Assembly: GCA_012845835.1 (NCBI GenBank)
Contig: JABAKD010000010.1
Coordinates: 16,531,355 to 16,595,354, forward strand
DNA: 64,000 bases
Direction: 5' to 3'
Origin: Undaria pinnatifida
Lineage: Eukaryota > Sar > Phaeophyceae > Laminariales > Alariaceae
The notes under the pieces are model-generated. The model did not search any database, had not been told where the DNA came from, and saw only the letters and a program-made list of their open reading frames with translations. The translations under genes and the position numbers were made by a program. Numbering within the stretch: the stretch's first letter is position 1; every line of letters begins with the position of its first letter. Shown here piece by piece: positions 11,485 through 23,132 of this stretch.

Positions 11485-12685
11485 TATACCAGTAGACTGA
11501 TAGACTAGACTATGTAGTATGCAGTACCAGATACATCTCATTGAACGAACACAAAATTTAATTACAGAACGACAAATACTCGGTAAGGTTCGTAGGCATA
11601 CTATTGGCACTCGGAAGCTGGCAACTGTTGCGCACAGTACGGAGTAGACAGATGCGCGCAATTGGCCAGCAAGAGACGTGCCTCGGATAACGTGGTTCCT
11701 GGTATGAAAGGGCTCTCTCAGCCAACGGGGATATTTCACTGCTGGAGATAGGGACACCAACCGCAAGTTCTCCTTGTCCATACCATACATCCTGCTGTTA
11801 TTGTATCCATGTTGCTGCTGTGCTGACTACTGGTGCTGCTGGAGTGCTGCAACACACAGCAGCAGTTTTGTTGTCGCTGCATCACTGACGTGTTGCTTTA
11901 TGCGAATGAGTATACACATACACGCGTATAGACTAGACTATAGGTCGACTCAACTATTTTATACCTGGTAGTTCACGCGGTGCCGTTGTTGCTGCTAATA
12001 GCAGCGAAAACCGAATTTTTACGACACTGAGACAAGGAGGGCATACTACACCGAAAACATAACATCATAGTCTATGGAGGAGAGGTCCTTTTTGCAGGGG
12101 ACGGGGGGGCCTTTTGTCACCGTGCGAAAAAGTGGATACATACGTCATTATTTATTAGTAGAATGTGCGTAGTTGGATGATCATAATTGACACTGATAAC
12201 GGATGCGTCTCGTAAAACGGCCAACGTCCTTTTGGGAACTGTAAAACGTACCCGGTGTAGTCTATAAAATAGAGTGCCTGATGGAAAATGCGTAAACGCA
12301 TTCCTCACAAAACCGGATTTGTTGGCAGCCCCTTGCATTTCACCCACGGATTCACCGCCACCCCACCCCCACACAACACCATCCGACCGCTGGCAGCTGA
12401 TAGCCGGCAAGTACTCCTATCTGCTTCCTCGCCACCACCGCCAGGCAGCCGACAGGCGACAAGTACTCCTCTACACCTCGGCACCGCCGCCAGCTCCACC
12501 TATAGCCAGGTGTGCCAACTGTTGCCGGGTACGTACCAAGTAGGCGATCAGATTTCACGACTTTGCTCTTGTGTTTATCGTGATGTAGTCTATTATTTTA
12601 GAACGTCGTGTGATACGTGTTGGCCGGGCAACATCCAACAGGATATACCAAAACTAGAGAGAAACGCCTTGAAGAGCTGATTGTT
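11485..12685. other. Intergenic, no gene supported
   Basis: Only short open frames are present. A degenerate duplication of about 55 bp lies at 12390-12500 (two CAAGTACTCCT segments in a GCCACCACC context). One TACCTGGTA palindrome is at 11962-11970. Confidence 0.5.
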
Positions 12686-12688
12686 GGT

Positions 12689-14290
12689 ACATCAGGCCCG
12701 TCAGAGCCGCCGGCTCAGACAACAACCCTACTCTATTGTGGGGCCAGTCCTGTGCTTGGCCGGTGATAAGAGACTCGAGGTAGTCTGCACCACCAGGCAA
12801 TGTCTTTGGGTCTACAGAGATAGATACCGCAGTTCCAAAATGAAATGCACAAACCAGGCAGAATATTTGATCTCTTGGGTACAAAATCACAAACCACTGT
12901 CGATCGACATGTAGGCCGTCAGAGCCACCGGCTCGGACGCGAACACTGCTCTGTTGTGGGATCGGTCCCGTGCTTGGCGTGACAAAAAACGCGCGATAGT
13001 CTGCACCAGGCAGTATACTTTCGTCTTCGGATACTGCAGCTCAAAAATTCAACATTGTTCGCAAACCGCTATCGATCGACATGTACCACGGCTACGAAAT
13101 GTAATACCAAGATACCAGGCGTACGCCTATGGTGAAGTTGTTGTTTCTCTCTCCCCCGTAGCCGGCAAGATTGGATTGTTCGTATACCATGCTCGTCAGA
13201 GCCGCCGTCTCGGATGAGACTATTATCGGTCTGCTGTGGAGTCAGTTCCGTGCTTGGCGGGCGACAAAACGAGTCTGCACAACAGGCAGTATCTTTTTGA
13301 TCTTTGGGATTCGCAGCTAAACATGGAAAGCGCACCAGGAAATTTCTTCTGTCTTTAGACTAGAATCTGCAGCTTTGAAAAGCAGAATCACAAACCTCGA
13401 CCGATGGGCTCGAAAACCGTCGGGGCCTCCAGCTTGGACGAGAGTATACTGCTCTGCCGTCGGGTCAGTCCCGTGCTTGGTGGGCGACCACGTTATTTTT
13501 TGCTTGCCTACAAGTCTGGTAATATCCGGCGGGTTTGTGTAACCGTAACATCTGCGGAGATGCGGTGGAACTCAAGGTTCCCCGAACGAGTAAATAATTC
13601 GGTGTAGTCTAGTTTAGTCTATGGTCGTGACTCGTGACTCGGGGGTCATAATATACGACAACAGAACAACGCCCCTATGCCAGTTCCTTAATAGACTATA
13701 CACCCACAGTTCTCCAACATATACCCATGGTGTACTTAAATTTATCATCTCCATGTGATCTACACAATTTATCTTCTTCTTTCTTCTTCTCCCCGCCTGA
13801 TGGCGCTCCGGGTATCGAGAGTTATCTCCCCGTGAGCCAGCCTACATCATGCACCTGTTTTATCGATTAGACCAGACGCGCGCTAGTCTGCACCAGACAG
13901 TATCATTTTGACATATAGATATCGCAATCTAAAAACGCAAACAAACGTCGCAAACCGCCATTGATCTACATGCAAATGACATAGCCGAGTTACCAGGCAT
14001 AGAACTCGACATCAAGCGGTTTTACTCTCCCCGCTGTGTAGTCTGTGGAACTTCCCGCTATAGCCTGTGGGATAGCGGACTGTAGAAAATATAAGGGCCC
14101 GTCAGAACCACCGGCCCGGACAAAAATACTGCTCGCTGTTGTGTTGTGTCAATACCGTGCTTCACGGACAACAAGGCGCACAATAATCTGCACCAGGCAA
14201 TGTCTTACTTTGATATTTGGATGTCTTAGCTTTGAAAAACGCAAATTGCACCACGGGCTGAATATTCGATCTTCGGATGGAGAAAAGTAG
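12689..14290. repeat. Degenerate tandem array with units of about 200-250 bp, left part
   Basis: Units recur with the ordered landmarks CGTCAGAGCCRCCGG, GTCAGTCCCGTGCTTGG, AGTCTGCACCAGGCAGT, a RATA.CGCAG.T.AAAA block, CACAAACC and GATCGACATGTA. Starts are near 12689, 12915, 13195, 13420, 13870 (partial) and 14095. Units have diverged and vary in length. The array continues at 18560 after the inserted copia element. Confidence 0.85.
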
Positions 14291-14295
14291 AAAAA

Positions 14296-14907
14296 TGTTG
14301 GTTATCCTCATAAACACGGCGGTTAGAATCCATTTTATATGAGAGAGTTCCACGTATTGATAAGGGATTTATATATGAGGTATAATGATCAAACCCAGGC
14401 CCCCACGCCCTTAAAAACTCCGCCCTCCCCTCACCGGTTATTCGACTAACAGGATTCACTTGATAAACTGATGCATTTCCTTCCACAGCTGTCTGGTTTT
14501 GTCCCCCTCAAAAACGGGTTTTATAGTTTCCGCGCACAGACTGCCTAACATCACCTTGTTGACCCTGATAGCTACACTGTAGTTGCAAGGGGAGTCGCCG
14601 ACCTATATCCTTAATGAGGACACACAACCCGTAATACGCGCGATCGGAGTATCACACACAGCTTGCAAAGATGAGTGTGGACGCAATCTTCGATCTCACA
14701 GCTGGAGTATATTTTTATGTTTACAATAGTGGGACACTCAGTGGGAGGAATGAGAGGTTTATTTCGCCGACTGGTTCCTTGCATGAATCGCCACGAGCTG
14801 TCACTCGACGGCTGGATACTATAAGAGAGAGTTCTGTGTCACCGTCTTGAGTCATCACCGCGCCTTCCCGCGCCAGCTGCGTGTACACCTCTAGAGACCA
14901 ATCAACA
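14296..14907 (+). repeat. 5' LTR of the copia element
   Basis: It starts TGTTGGTTATCC and ends CCAATCAACA. It aligns with the 3' LTR over 14296-14383 and about 14728-14907. The middle ~340 bp has no counterpart in the 3' LTR. No clear tRNA-primer-binding match follows. Confidence 0.88.
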
Positions 14908-15023
14908 AACTAGTGAGTTAAATCCGGTTCGTCTTCTATTGGTCAGCGCAGCCAAGGTCAGCCTCTAGAGGTGGGTAAAAGCCAAACATTTCAGATCACG
15001 ATGGTCAAAACATTGAGGCAAGC

Positions 15024-15900
15024 GTGTTAGCAGAGAGATGTATAAGAGATGGAAAAGGAGATAGAGGTCCTGCGGAAGACAGTGGAGGAGCAGAAGAGAT
15101 GGAGGCGCTGCAAGCTGGGGTAGCAAGACGGGGTGGTGGGGGGAGGAGCGGAAAAGCAACAGCGAGGGATTCTACATCGTCTCCTGCTGTGCCAACATAT
15201 GGGCTGGCAACCCAAACAGGCACGTCGCAACTTTCTCTGTCTCGTCCGAATTTGACTCAACTAAGACCCCCCAACTTTGATAACATAGAGGCACACTTCG
15301 GAATGTGGCATAACAAGTTCCAGGCGTTTTTCTCGTCGATTGGTTGTCTATGCGTCCTCAAGGCAACCGATAACCTGGTCATGGTAGGTGACATGAATGT
15401 GCCACAGGAGGAATTGGAACAGAGACACACCAAGAAGGACCCTAAAGTGTGGGCCCAAGGCGGGGCCTTATTGCTACCTGAGCGGAGAAAACAACCACTC
15501 GGCAGATTGTTGCAAGGTTCAGCTGATGTCTGGACGGACGTCATACTCCCGCGACGTTACTTGGGAGCACCCGATGAAACTGTTTGTGGAGGTACTGCCT
15601 CGGGCGAACAAGGGCTCTCCGCCGCCACCGCCACCGCCGCCGCCCCCGGGTACGCCGGAGCCTCTGGGAGACCCCAGAGTCTGGCCTGAATCGCTGCCAC
15701 CGTCTTCGATGTTACCGCCGCAAACACCGTCACCGTTGCCGTCACAGCCGCCGTCATCGTCACCGCCGCTTCCAGCGCCACCGTCACCGCCGCCGCCGTC
15801 GCCGCTGCCACCACCGCCGCCCGTCGTCACCGCCGTCACCGCCGCAACAGCCACTGCAGCCACAGCTTTCAAGGCGTGCTGCCCGGGAGCTGGGTAGCTA
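15024..15900 (+). pseudogene. Gag-like region of the copia element
   Basis: An open stretch from 15024 carries LRPPNFDNIEAHFGMWHNKF, which resembles the N-terminal part of copia Gag. A frame change follows near 15430. The second frame has a degraded CCHC zinc knuckle (YCYLSGENNHSADCC) in which the second Cys is Ser. A proline-rich run encoded by CCG/CAC repeats follows from about 15600. It cannot encode an intact Gag. Confidence 0.7.
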
Positions 15901-16089
15901 CAACCCGGGCCCGGAGGGTGACGGCGGACCAAGGGGGAGACAGTGCGACACCGAGTGACTGCGACGGACCCGGATGGTGACGATATGCAGCTAGGCAGGA
16001 CTAGGGGGGAGACTGCGCGGCACCGAGAGGCTGCAGGGCATGGGCTGCGATCGTTAATGGCATCGAGCGAACGCATAGGTCATGTGCTT

Positions 16090-17690
16090 TTTCACCAAGC
16101 CCCGCCTCACGATAATCCCCCTCTTGCCACACACCCGGTGAGCGAGCTTTCAACTCCGAACTCGTGTGCTGAAGCGTGTGCGGACGAGTATTCGGCTGTT
16201 TGGAGGCAGGTGATGGACAAAGAGTGCCGTGGACTGGCGAGCGCGGGGACGTTTGGGGAGATGTAGCAACCAGACGGGCTGAACGTCATCCCGGCGAAAC
16301 GGGTGTTCGCCTGGAAGCCCAACGAGTATGGCTATGTGGTTCGAGCGAAGGCGAGACTGGTGGCGCGAGGTTTTAAGCAGCGTCAAGGTATTAATCGTTT
16401 TTAGACTTTTGCCCCGACACCTGTTGCGTCTTGTTTTCGTTTGGTGGGTGCTATTGCGTGTGAGTTGGGTTTGGATATGTGTCATTTTAATGCCGAGCAA
16501 GCATTTGCTTAGCCAAGTCTGGAAGAGGATATTTTTATGCGACTTCCCCCTGGTTGTGGCGAAATGTCCGGTAAGATACTCAGGTTGAACCGCAGTCTCT
16601 ACGGCTTGAAACAAGCGTCGAGATCGTGGCATAACCATCATATCACCCACATGAAGAGTCTTGGATTTGAGCAGAGCCTCACTGATGCGTGTGTATTGCA
16701 ATTGGCCGAGTCGGGTTCTGTTTCCATAGTAACAGTAGTTCATGCGGATGATATTATTGCAGTAGGGCTTAAGGCTAGATGCGACCAGTTTTGTGAAGAT
16801 CTGAACCGCCTTGTTCCGATCAACAATCTGGGCGATTTGCGGTGGTATGCTGGTTGTCGTTTTTCGAGGAATTGGGCTACTGGTACTTTGACGATTTCGC
16901 ATCAAGCTTTCGCTGAAAACGTCGAGGTGAGGTTTAATGCCAGTTCTGGGAGGAATACCCCGCTTTTCAACTGGTCTGAAGCTCAAAGAGTTTGACGATG
17001 AACCTGTGGGCGATTGGCCTTTTCGCGAGTTGGTGGGATGCTTGATGTGGCTTGCGAACCAAACACGACCGGACAGTGCGAACGCGGTGAGAGCGATAGC
17101 AAGATACGCGAATCAGCCTAGGGAGGTACACTGGAGGACAGTGACTGGTGTTTTAGAGCATGTCTTTTCTACGAATGATTTCGGTATTGCACTCCAGAAG
17201 GGTAGTGGGCTTGAGCTGGTAGCGTTCGCAGATGCTGACTATGCTAGCAAAGCCACTGACAGGAGGTCAGTTTCAGGTGGTGATATAATGTGTGCGGGCG
17301 CATGTGTGTGCTGGTTTTCGAGAACCCAGAAATGCGTCACGCTCTCGACCACTTAGGCCGAGTATGTAGCACTCGCAAACACCATTAAGGAGGCGGTGTT
17401 CTTGCGGTATATGTGTGGAACTTTATTTTTCCGGGGTTTGGTGCGATCCGCGTTACGGTTTTCGACAATAATGAGGGGGCGAAGACCCTGGCACAAAACT
17501 CAGTGTGCACTTCGAATTCGAAGTACATTGACTTGCGGCACCATTTTTTGCGGAAACTTAGTATTTTTGAGGGGGATTTTTTGATTACCCATGTCGAGTC
17601 CGATGATCAGCATGCAGACGTCTTGACAAAGCCGCTCGACTACACGGCTTTTTGCTGTCACCGGGGTTTTCTGAAGAACATTTGATGCGC
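16090..17690 (+). pseudogene. Copia reverse transcriptase and RNase H relic
   Basis: Typical motifs appear in order. They are KARLVARGFKQRQGI near 16350; LPPGCGE and LNRSLYGLKQASRSWH at 16540-16635; HADDII in place of YVDD near 16740; LGDLRWYAG near 16830; then a frame change; then LVGCLMWLANQTRPD, ADADYASKATDRRSVSGG and FSRTQKCVTLSTT, followed by TAG where the family has an AEY motif. In-frame stops at 16264, about 16405, 16510 and 17354 and at least two frameshifts make it a pseudogene. The RNase H part continues in pieces to about 17690. Confidence 0.93.
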
Positions 17691-18286
17691 TTTTCGGAGT
17701 GATGGTAGTTATAACTTGATTTCAGAGTACGGATTTTAATCGTCAGTTTTCCGGAGAGCTATTTGGTTGTTCGAAATTGAGTTTTTGAGTAGTGCATAAT
17801 GTCCCGCCGCCACGTGTGGTTCGTCGTGCTGCGTGCGGAGTACGAATAAATCGAGTTTATGGAGATATTTTCATTTTCGTACTAATAAAGAGTCGGGTTT
17901 TTTCCCGGTTCAGCTAGGTCCTGTACTGGATACTGGTATTTCGAGAAAAATGGGAATAATCAGAGAGTTTATTTGAGTTATAAATCCGAAGAAAAAATAC
18001 GTTTTTCCTGGCAGTTATTTTCGAGAGTATTTGATGTTTCCAGTGCAAGGCTGTTGTTATTTTGTTTAAGAATTTGAAGATTTAATTTGATGATTTGATT
18101 GGAGAGCTTTGATTTTTGAGTGGACGACTTAAGTTTTCATATAACGTTTTTGGTTTTCGAATTTGGTCTGAGATTGATTTGCGTTGACTATGATATTGCG
18201 ATATATCAACCCTGCGATGTCGTGCCTTGTCACACACAGAGCAGGGGGATATCAGTATGGTTGCCGTGTATAATGAGGAGGGGGGA

Positions 18287-18554
18287 TGTTGGTTGTCCTC
18301 ATGCACACGGCGGTTATGATCCATTTTATAGGAGGGAGTTCCACGTATTGATAAGGGATTTATGTATAAGGACTAAAGGGACACTCAGCGGAAGGAATGG
18401 GACGTTTATTTCGCCGATTGCTTCCTTTCATGAATCGCCACGAGCTGTCACTCGACGGCTGGATAATACAAGAGAGAGTTCTGTATCACCGTCTTGAGTC
18501 ACCACCACGCCTTCCCGCACCAGCTGCGTGTACCCCTCTAGAGACCAATCAACA
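18287..18554 (+). repeat. 3' LTR of the copia element
   Basis: It is 268 bp, TGTTGGTTGTCC to CCAATCAACA, with the polypurine tract just upstream. It is shorter than the 5' LTR because it lacks the central ~340 bp. Confidence 0.9.
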
Positions 18555-18558
18555 AAAA

Positions 18559-18860
18559 TACAAAAATCACAAACCGCGATCGATTGGCATGTAGACTGTC
18601 AGGGCCACCGGCTCGGATGAGACCATCTTTGCTCTGCTGTGGGGTCAGTCTCAGGCTTGGCGCGCGACAATACGCGACATAATCTTCACCAGGCAGCAAG
18701 TATATTTTCATCTTTAGATACCGCAGCCTAAAAATGCAGAAGCCGCAAACCGTGATCGATCGATGTGGAAATGATAGCGAAGATACCAGGCACACAGCTC
18801 AGCATCAAGTGTTGCTGCTGTCCCCGCCGACTGCTCAACGAACCAGGCAGTATGATACTT
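18559..18860. repeat. Tandem array, right part beyond the copia insertion
   Basis: It shows the same landmarks as 12689-14290 (TCAGGGCCACCGGCTCGGA, GGGGTCAGTCTCAGGCTTGG, CACCAGGCAG, ACCGCAGCCTAAAAATGC, GATCGATCGATGTGG). The array was therefore continuous before the retrotransposon entered. Confidence 0.85.
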
Positions 18861-19059
18861 TCATATAGCTACGTTGGGTTCACCCGTGGTGGCAGGCGAG
18901 TTGCAAGAGGTACGCGCCATCTTGCTGATGACTGTATGTAATGTGCCCGATACACCTCCCTCAACTGGTTGAAAAAATAGCAGTACCCGTTTCCTTCAAT
19001 TTCGTTCTAAACTGCCACCTACAGGACGTTTACTACAAGCAGGACATCTCCAGCAGCAG

Positions 19060-19480
19060 CAGCGGCAATCCAGAAGGAGCCGGCTGACCACGACCCGGGC
19101 CATACAGCGGCCGATATCCTCAAGCTTCTGACAATTTCCGTGGCGCTCTGATCCACCAAGACCCTGCGGGACATACTCCGTGTCTTGGTGTGGGGAGCTA
19201 AGTCGATCTCCTCGGTGGTCAACAACGCGTGGGTGGCCGGAAGCAACCCGTCCCAACAGGGGGGAGTCTACGACACCGCCGTTGTCGATTGCTCTTGTTG
19301 AGCTCAACGAGGTCCGCACGCAGCACAGCGCCAGCTTTGGCGGTATGTGTCCCGGTGTGGACCTTGTGTTCGCGTTTTTCGAGGACGCCGTACGCAACGA
19401 TAGGTGGATCAAGCAGATCGTCCAGGACGTACCATTGGTGGTAGTGGAGCAAGGGCAACAGGAGATGTCGCCAAGCACTC
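19060..19480 (+). pseudogene. Left-arm copy of an unknown coding fragment
   Basis: Read on the plus strand the arm gives ILKLLTISVAL, a stop, STKTLRDILRVLVWGAKSIS, VVNNAWVAGSNPSQQGG, then after a one-base insertion near 19290 VELNEVRTQHSASFGG, MCPGVDLVFAFFEDAVRNDR and VVVEQGQQE. The other arm encodes the same peptide, with conservative changes (N/D, V/I, D/E, K/R, F/Y, Q/E, V/L) and many third-position differences. That suggests both copies descend from a protein-coding sequence. I do not recognise the family. Confidence 0.5.
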
Positions 19481-19594
19481 CTGCTCATACAGCCACGCCG
19501 ATATCGACATCGATCACCTCTGCAAGGAACGCCATCGTGGTGGGGACGGTTGGTGGGGTGTTTTACCCTGGCATCACTGCCGTCGCCGAGGAAA

Positions 19595-20130
19595 ACATCT
19601 GCTTCCTCGGCGACGGCAGTGGTGCAAGGGTAACATACCCCACCAGCCATCCCCATCACGATGGCGTTCCTTGCCAGGGGTGACCGGTGTCGATATCGGC
19701 GTGACTGTAGAAGCAGGAGTGCTTGGCGACGTCTCCTGTTGCCCTTGCTCCACTACCACCGATGGTACCTCCTCGACGGTTTGTCTGCTCCATCTTTCGT
19801 CCCGTGCCGCGTCCCCGAAGTATGCGACGACAAGGTCCAGCCCGGGACACATACCGCCAAAGCTGGCACTGTGCTGCGTGGGGATCCTGTTGAGCTCGAC
19901 GAGAGCATCGACAACGGCGGTGTCATGGACTCACCCCTGTTGGAATGGATTGAGTTCGGCCACCCATGCGTCGTTGATCACCGTGCAGATAGCCTTAGCT
20001 TCCCACACGAACACATGGAGCGCTTCGCGCGCGCGGTCTTGGTGGAAAAGCGCGCCACGGCAGTTGACAGAAACTGGAGGACCTCAGTCGCAGCAATGCG
20101 GAGGGCTTCCTCGGCGAGCCAATGGTGGAC
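19595..20130 (-). pseudogene. Right-arm copy of the same unknown coding fragment
   Basis: Read on the minus strand it gives EVLQFLSTAVARFSTKTAR, then after a frame change VFVWEAKAICTVINDAWVAE, an in-frame TGA, DTAVVDALVELN, QHSASFGGMCPGLDLVVAYF and EEVPSVVVEQGQQE. It is longer in frame than the left copy but also broken. Function is unknown; the pattern of helices and absence of known motifs do not suggest a family. Confidence 0.5.
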
Positions 20131-20619
20131 GGGGAAGAGGGTGAGTTACCGTATGCGTTTGATGATGTTCGTGTGCTCTTAATTTGTTCTTGCTTTGAAG
20201 TGATACCGGTACAATACCGAGTATGGTTCAGCCCTGCGTTATCTAGGATGCCTGGTGCATATGCAAGGTATGGTATATGGCACTCTATGCGCTGTAGAAC
20301 CAGGCACCCGTATACATTGGTTTACGTTGAGAGGTTGAGTACCCAGCAGCAAGCAGCAGTAGCATGTTTGAAATGTATTAGCCGGCGTGGACTATCAATC
20401 AGATAGACTAGGTATATAAGTACCTCATATATATGACAACTGAACCGGCGCCTTATTCACCAGTTAGATTTCCACCTCAACCCTGAAAAGGGGCCGTTCC
20501 GAGACATGCTTCTTAGTGCTAAAATATTATCCACTATCGCCAGCAGCTGACTTATTGTGTGGATACAACTTCCATTTTTAGTGGGTATCGTCTCCCTCTA
20601 AGATTGTATCAATTATTTC

Positions 20620-21255
20620 ATATCGACTCGAATACTTGAAATCTAAAAAATTTATGCCAATCTCGCTTTGTCACGTGGCATAGAGCATAAGAGATAAACG
20701 AAACCGGGGAAGAAAACGTTCCATCCCAGGGGTGTCATACCTCTAACATCGAAAATATTTAATTATACCATATAGACTACACGGAGGACAAAACACTTTT
20801 TTATACCTGGTATATTGGCACTATCAGAGTGTGGGTTGTGCCGTGATCATCCTGAGCTATGTAAAAACTCGACTACTTAAAATATAACAAAATTACTTAG
20901 TCTAACATCTTAAACTGTACGACAATTTCGCATTGTCACGTGGCATAAAGCATAGGAGATAAACGCAACCAGGGAAGAAAATGTCCCACCACCGGCGTGC
21001 CATACCTCTAACATCGAAAGTATTTAATTACACCACGTCGACTACTCGGAGGACAAAACACTTTATTACGCTTGGTACATTGGAACTATCAGTAGTGTGG
21101 GTTGTGTCATAATCATCCTGAGCTATGTATAGACTCGACTACTTACCAGCTTAAAATTGTATGACAATCTCGCGTTGTCACGTGGCATAAAGCTTAAGGG
21201 ATAAACGCAACCGATGACGAAAATGTCCCATTCCCCGGGGTGTCATACCCTAGTT
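20620..21255. repeat. Tandem repeat of about 240-265 bp, 2.5 copies
   Basis: Three copies are anchored by GTCACGTGGCATA at about 20670, 20935 and 21177, each followed by AAGRGATAAACG.AACC and a TCATACC or CCATACC block. The sequence is AT-rich and no coding signal is seen. Confidence 0.85.
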
Positions 21256-21838
21256 TGTTGTTCGTTTGAAGTTATTTGATCACCTGAGATACTTTTGATA
21301 CTATGTTTCATCACCCGAAAACTGTTTGTTTCTACGGAGCTTCAACAGCATAGACTATGCCCAGCATTGTTCTCGGCGTATTAATAGTATATGATAATTG
21401 ATACTCACTATTTCGTAGTAGGCGATATTTAAATCACGACTACGGTGACATTGTTAGTTATCCCCGGGATCCAGACCTATCGTTTCGGGTTTGGGATGCC
21501 TGGTAGGATTAAGGGTGTACTTTGGGCTTTGGTGCCGGTTTCGATTTACATCACACCTGTACGGAGACACCTATTAAGAGGAATTATCCCCAAGTTTCAG
21601 GCCTTGCCTTTCGGGTTGGCGATAGGAACAGGGGTAGGTGTCTGTGTCGACGACTGTGAGAGTTGATGTGACGGGAAGAAAGTGCGTCGTAGCGTTTTCT
21701 CACTATTGGTTTGGGTTTTTCAGTGTGTTCCACTCGACGCGGACGTCACCCCCCCCTCCCCGCCGCCTTATCCCGCCCCCCCCCTTTTTTTCAAACGACT
21801 CCGTCTCCGACGACGATGAGACCATCAACGCATACTAG

Positions 21839-23132
21839 CCCAACATCGAGGCATCAACTGCTTGCCCGGCAACATCTTGGACAACGGCGCGTACGGCGGT
21901 GCCAATGCCCAACCAATTGGGCCTTCTCCCCTTCACTGTTCCGATGACACTTCTTCTTCGCTTCCCACGAGTACGATGCCATCAGCAGCAGCAGCCCAGC
22001 CCCCTGGGCCTTCCCTTGACCTCGCTACTGATTATCCCGCATCTTCCACGAGCATGGCGTCATCGGCAGTGCAGCTCGAGCCAGCGGACTCTTTGCGGCG
22101 CTCTGCCCTCTCGAACAGCTCCCGCGAAACAGTCCGTGTCTTCACTAGGGGGATAAATGTGGATTACCGGGTGGTGTACGATGCCTGGATGGAGGGGAGA
22201 AACCCGTTCGAAGGGGGAAGGGTTTATGGGGCAAAGGTCGGCGAGAAAGAAGGTGCGTGGTGAGATCGACTTGCCTTCGTGTAGTGTACCGGCTTTGTAT
22301 TTCACGAGATGAAAGTACCTCGTAGTGCACTGCAGGAAGCCTTTCGTTATTGTGGGATCTACCATTGAGTCATTTCGTTTCCAGCCCAGCTACCGAAGAG
22401 CTGACTCGGTGGCACTCTTACCAACCCCTGGTCACACACCGGTATCTATCTCTTCCCGCCCGGTTTTATGCGAATTTTTGTTTTATTTTTTCTTAACGTA
22501 CGATAGGCACAGGCTGGCCGATATTTGGCATGGTCTTGTTCCCCATTAAACGGACTGCGTTTGGTGCTGTTTGAATGCGACTACCTAATAATAAAATATT
22601 TACGTGAGGATACTAAAAACCAGATGTGTAATAGACCAGGTCCTACGAGTTGTCTTCATCGCGACCGAATTTTCATCCTAGCAACCGTGCGTGAAGTTAC
22701 CGGCCTAGGTGTGGACTGGCTTCGTAAATCATGTTGTTGTGCACTACCATAGCGTGAAACCTTGATGGCCGTTGTTTGATCTCGTGTTTTCTCTTACCAA
22801 GCGAACACGTTTCGTGCGCGCGTACCCCCCCCCCCCAATCTTTCATAAAAGCAGGGCTAGCGTGCAAGATGTCATTTCTCTCCGAGAGGGACCCGGACGA
22901 AGACAGCTCCAGCAATCACCAGAAGCAGGATGAACACGGGGATACTACCGCTGGCCGTGACCAGTCTGTTAGAACCACGGGGCGTGGGTGTCGCAATCCA
23001 CTAGTGTGGCGACGGTGCCCTCCGAAGAATATTCCCACTGTGCCGTCCCTGTGGGTAGCGCCAAAAACGAATGTCAGGAAGAGTTTGGCAAAGAAAGGCC
23101 ATCGCGGTGAGAAAAACGCGGGTGGCACATAA
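21839..23132 (+). CDS. Hypothetical protein, two-exon model (5' end uncertain)
   Basis: Exon A is 21839-22252, entered after a C-rich tract and ...catactag and left at GAAG|GTGCGT in phase 1. Exon B is 22855-23132, entered after a C13-14 run and ...aaaagcag in matching phase and ending in TAA. The joined frame gives about 229 residues. Exon A holds two diverged Ser/Pro-rich repeats (PIGPSP...SSSLPTSTMPS and PPGPSL...ASSTSMASS) and then FTRGINVDYRVVYDAWMEGR. Exon B is hydrophilic and ends basic (NVRKSLAKKGHRGEKNAGG). No family is recognised, and upstream exons may exist. The phase match and exon-flanking tracts like those of the other genes support the model; protein evidence does not. Confidence 0.4.

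Larger units (their letters stand above)
14296..18554 (+). mobile_element. Degenerate Ty1/copia LTR retrotransposon
   Basis: The 5' LTR is 14296-14907 and the 3' LTR 18287-18554. Both begin TGTTGGTT and end AATCAACA, giving TGTTG/CAACA termini. A polypurine tract (GAGGAGGGGGGA) sits directly before the 3' LTR. The interior has a Gag-like region (15000-15600), a proline-rich stretch and copia reverse transcriptase/RNase H (16260-17690), all broken by stops and frameshifts. An integrase region could not be found between 15600 and 16260, so it is probably deleted. Flanks are AAAAA and AAAAT, a doubtful 5-bp duplication in A-rich sequence. The element splits the tandem array on either side. The 5' LTR is 344 bp longer than the 3' LTR, the extra sequence lying at about 14385-14725. 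Confidence 0.93.
19060..20130. repeat. Large inverted duplication, two arms of about 530 bp
   Basis: The left arm (about 19060-19593) and right arm (about 19594-20130) are reverse complements with roughly 80% identity by eye. They meet at a tight hairpin (CGTCGCCGAGG...CCTCGGCGACG at 19582-19617). Both arms carry the same broken open frame, read inwards on each. An RNA through the region would form a long imperfect hairpin. Confidence 0.88.

Noticed and set aside
16150-16986. Long minus-strand open frame (278 codons)
   Set aside because: Exactly antisense to the copia reverse transcriptase relic; it has no family features of its own.
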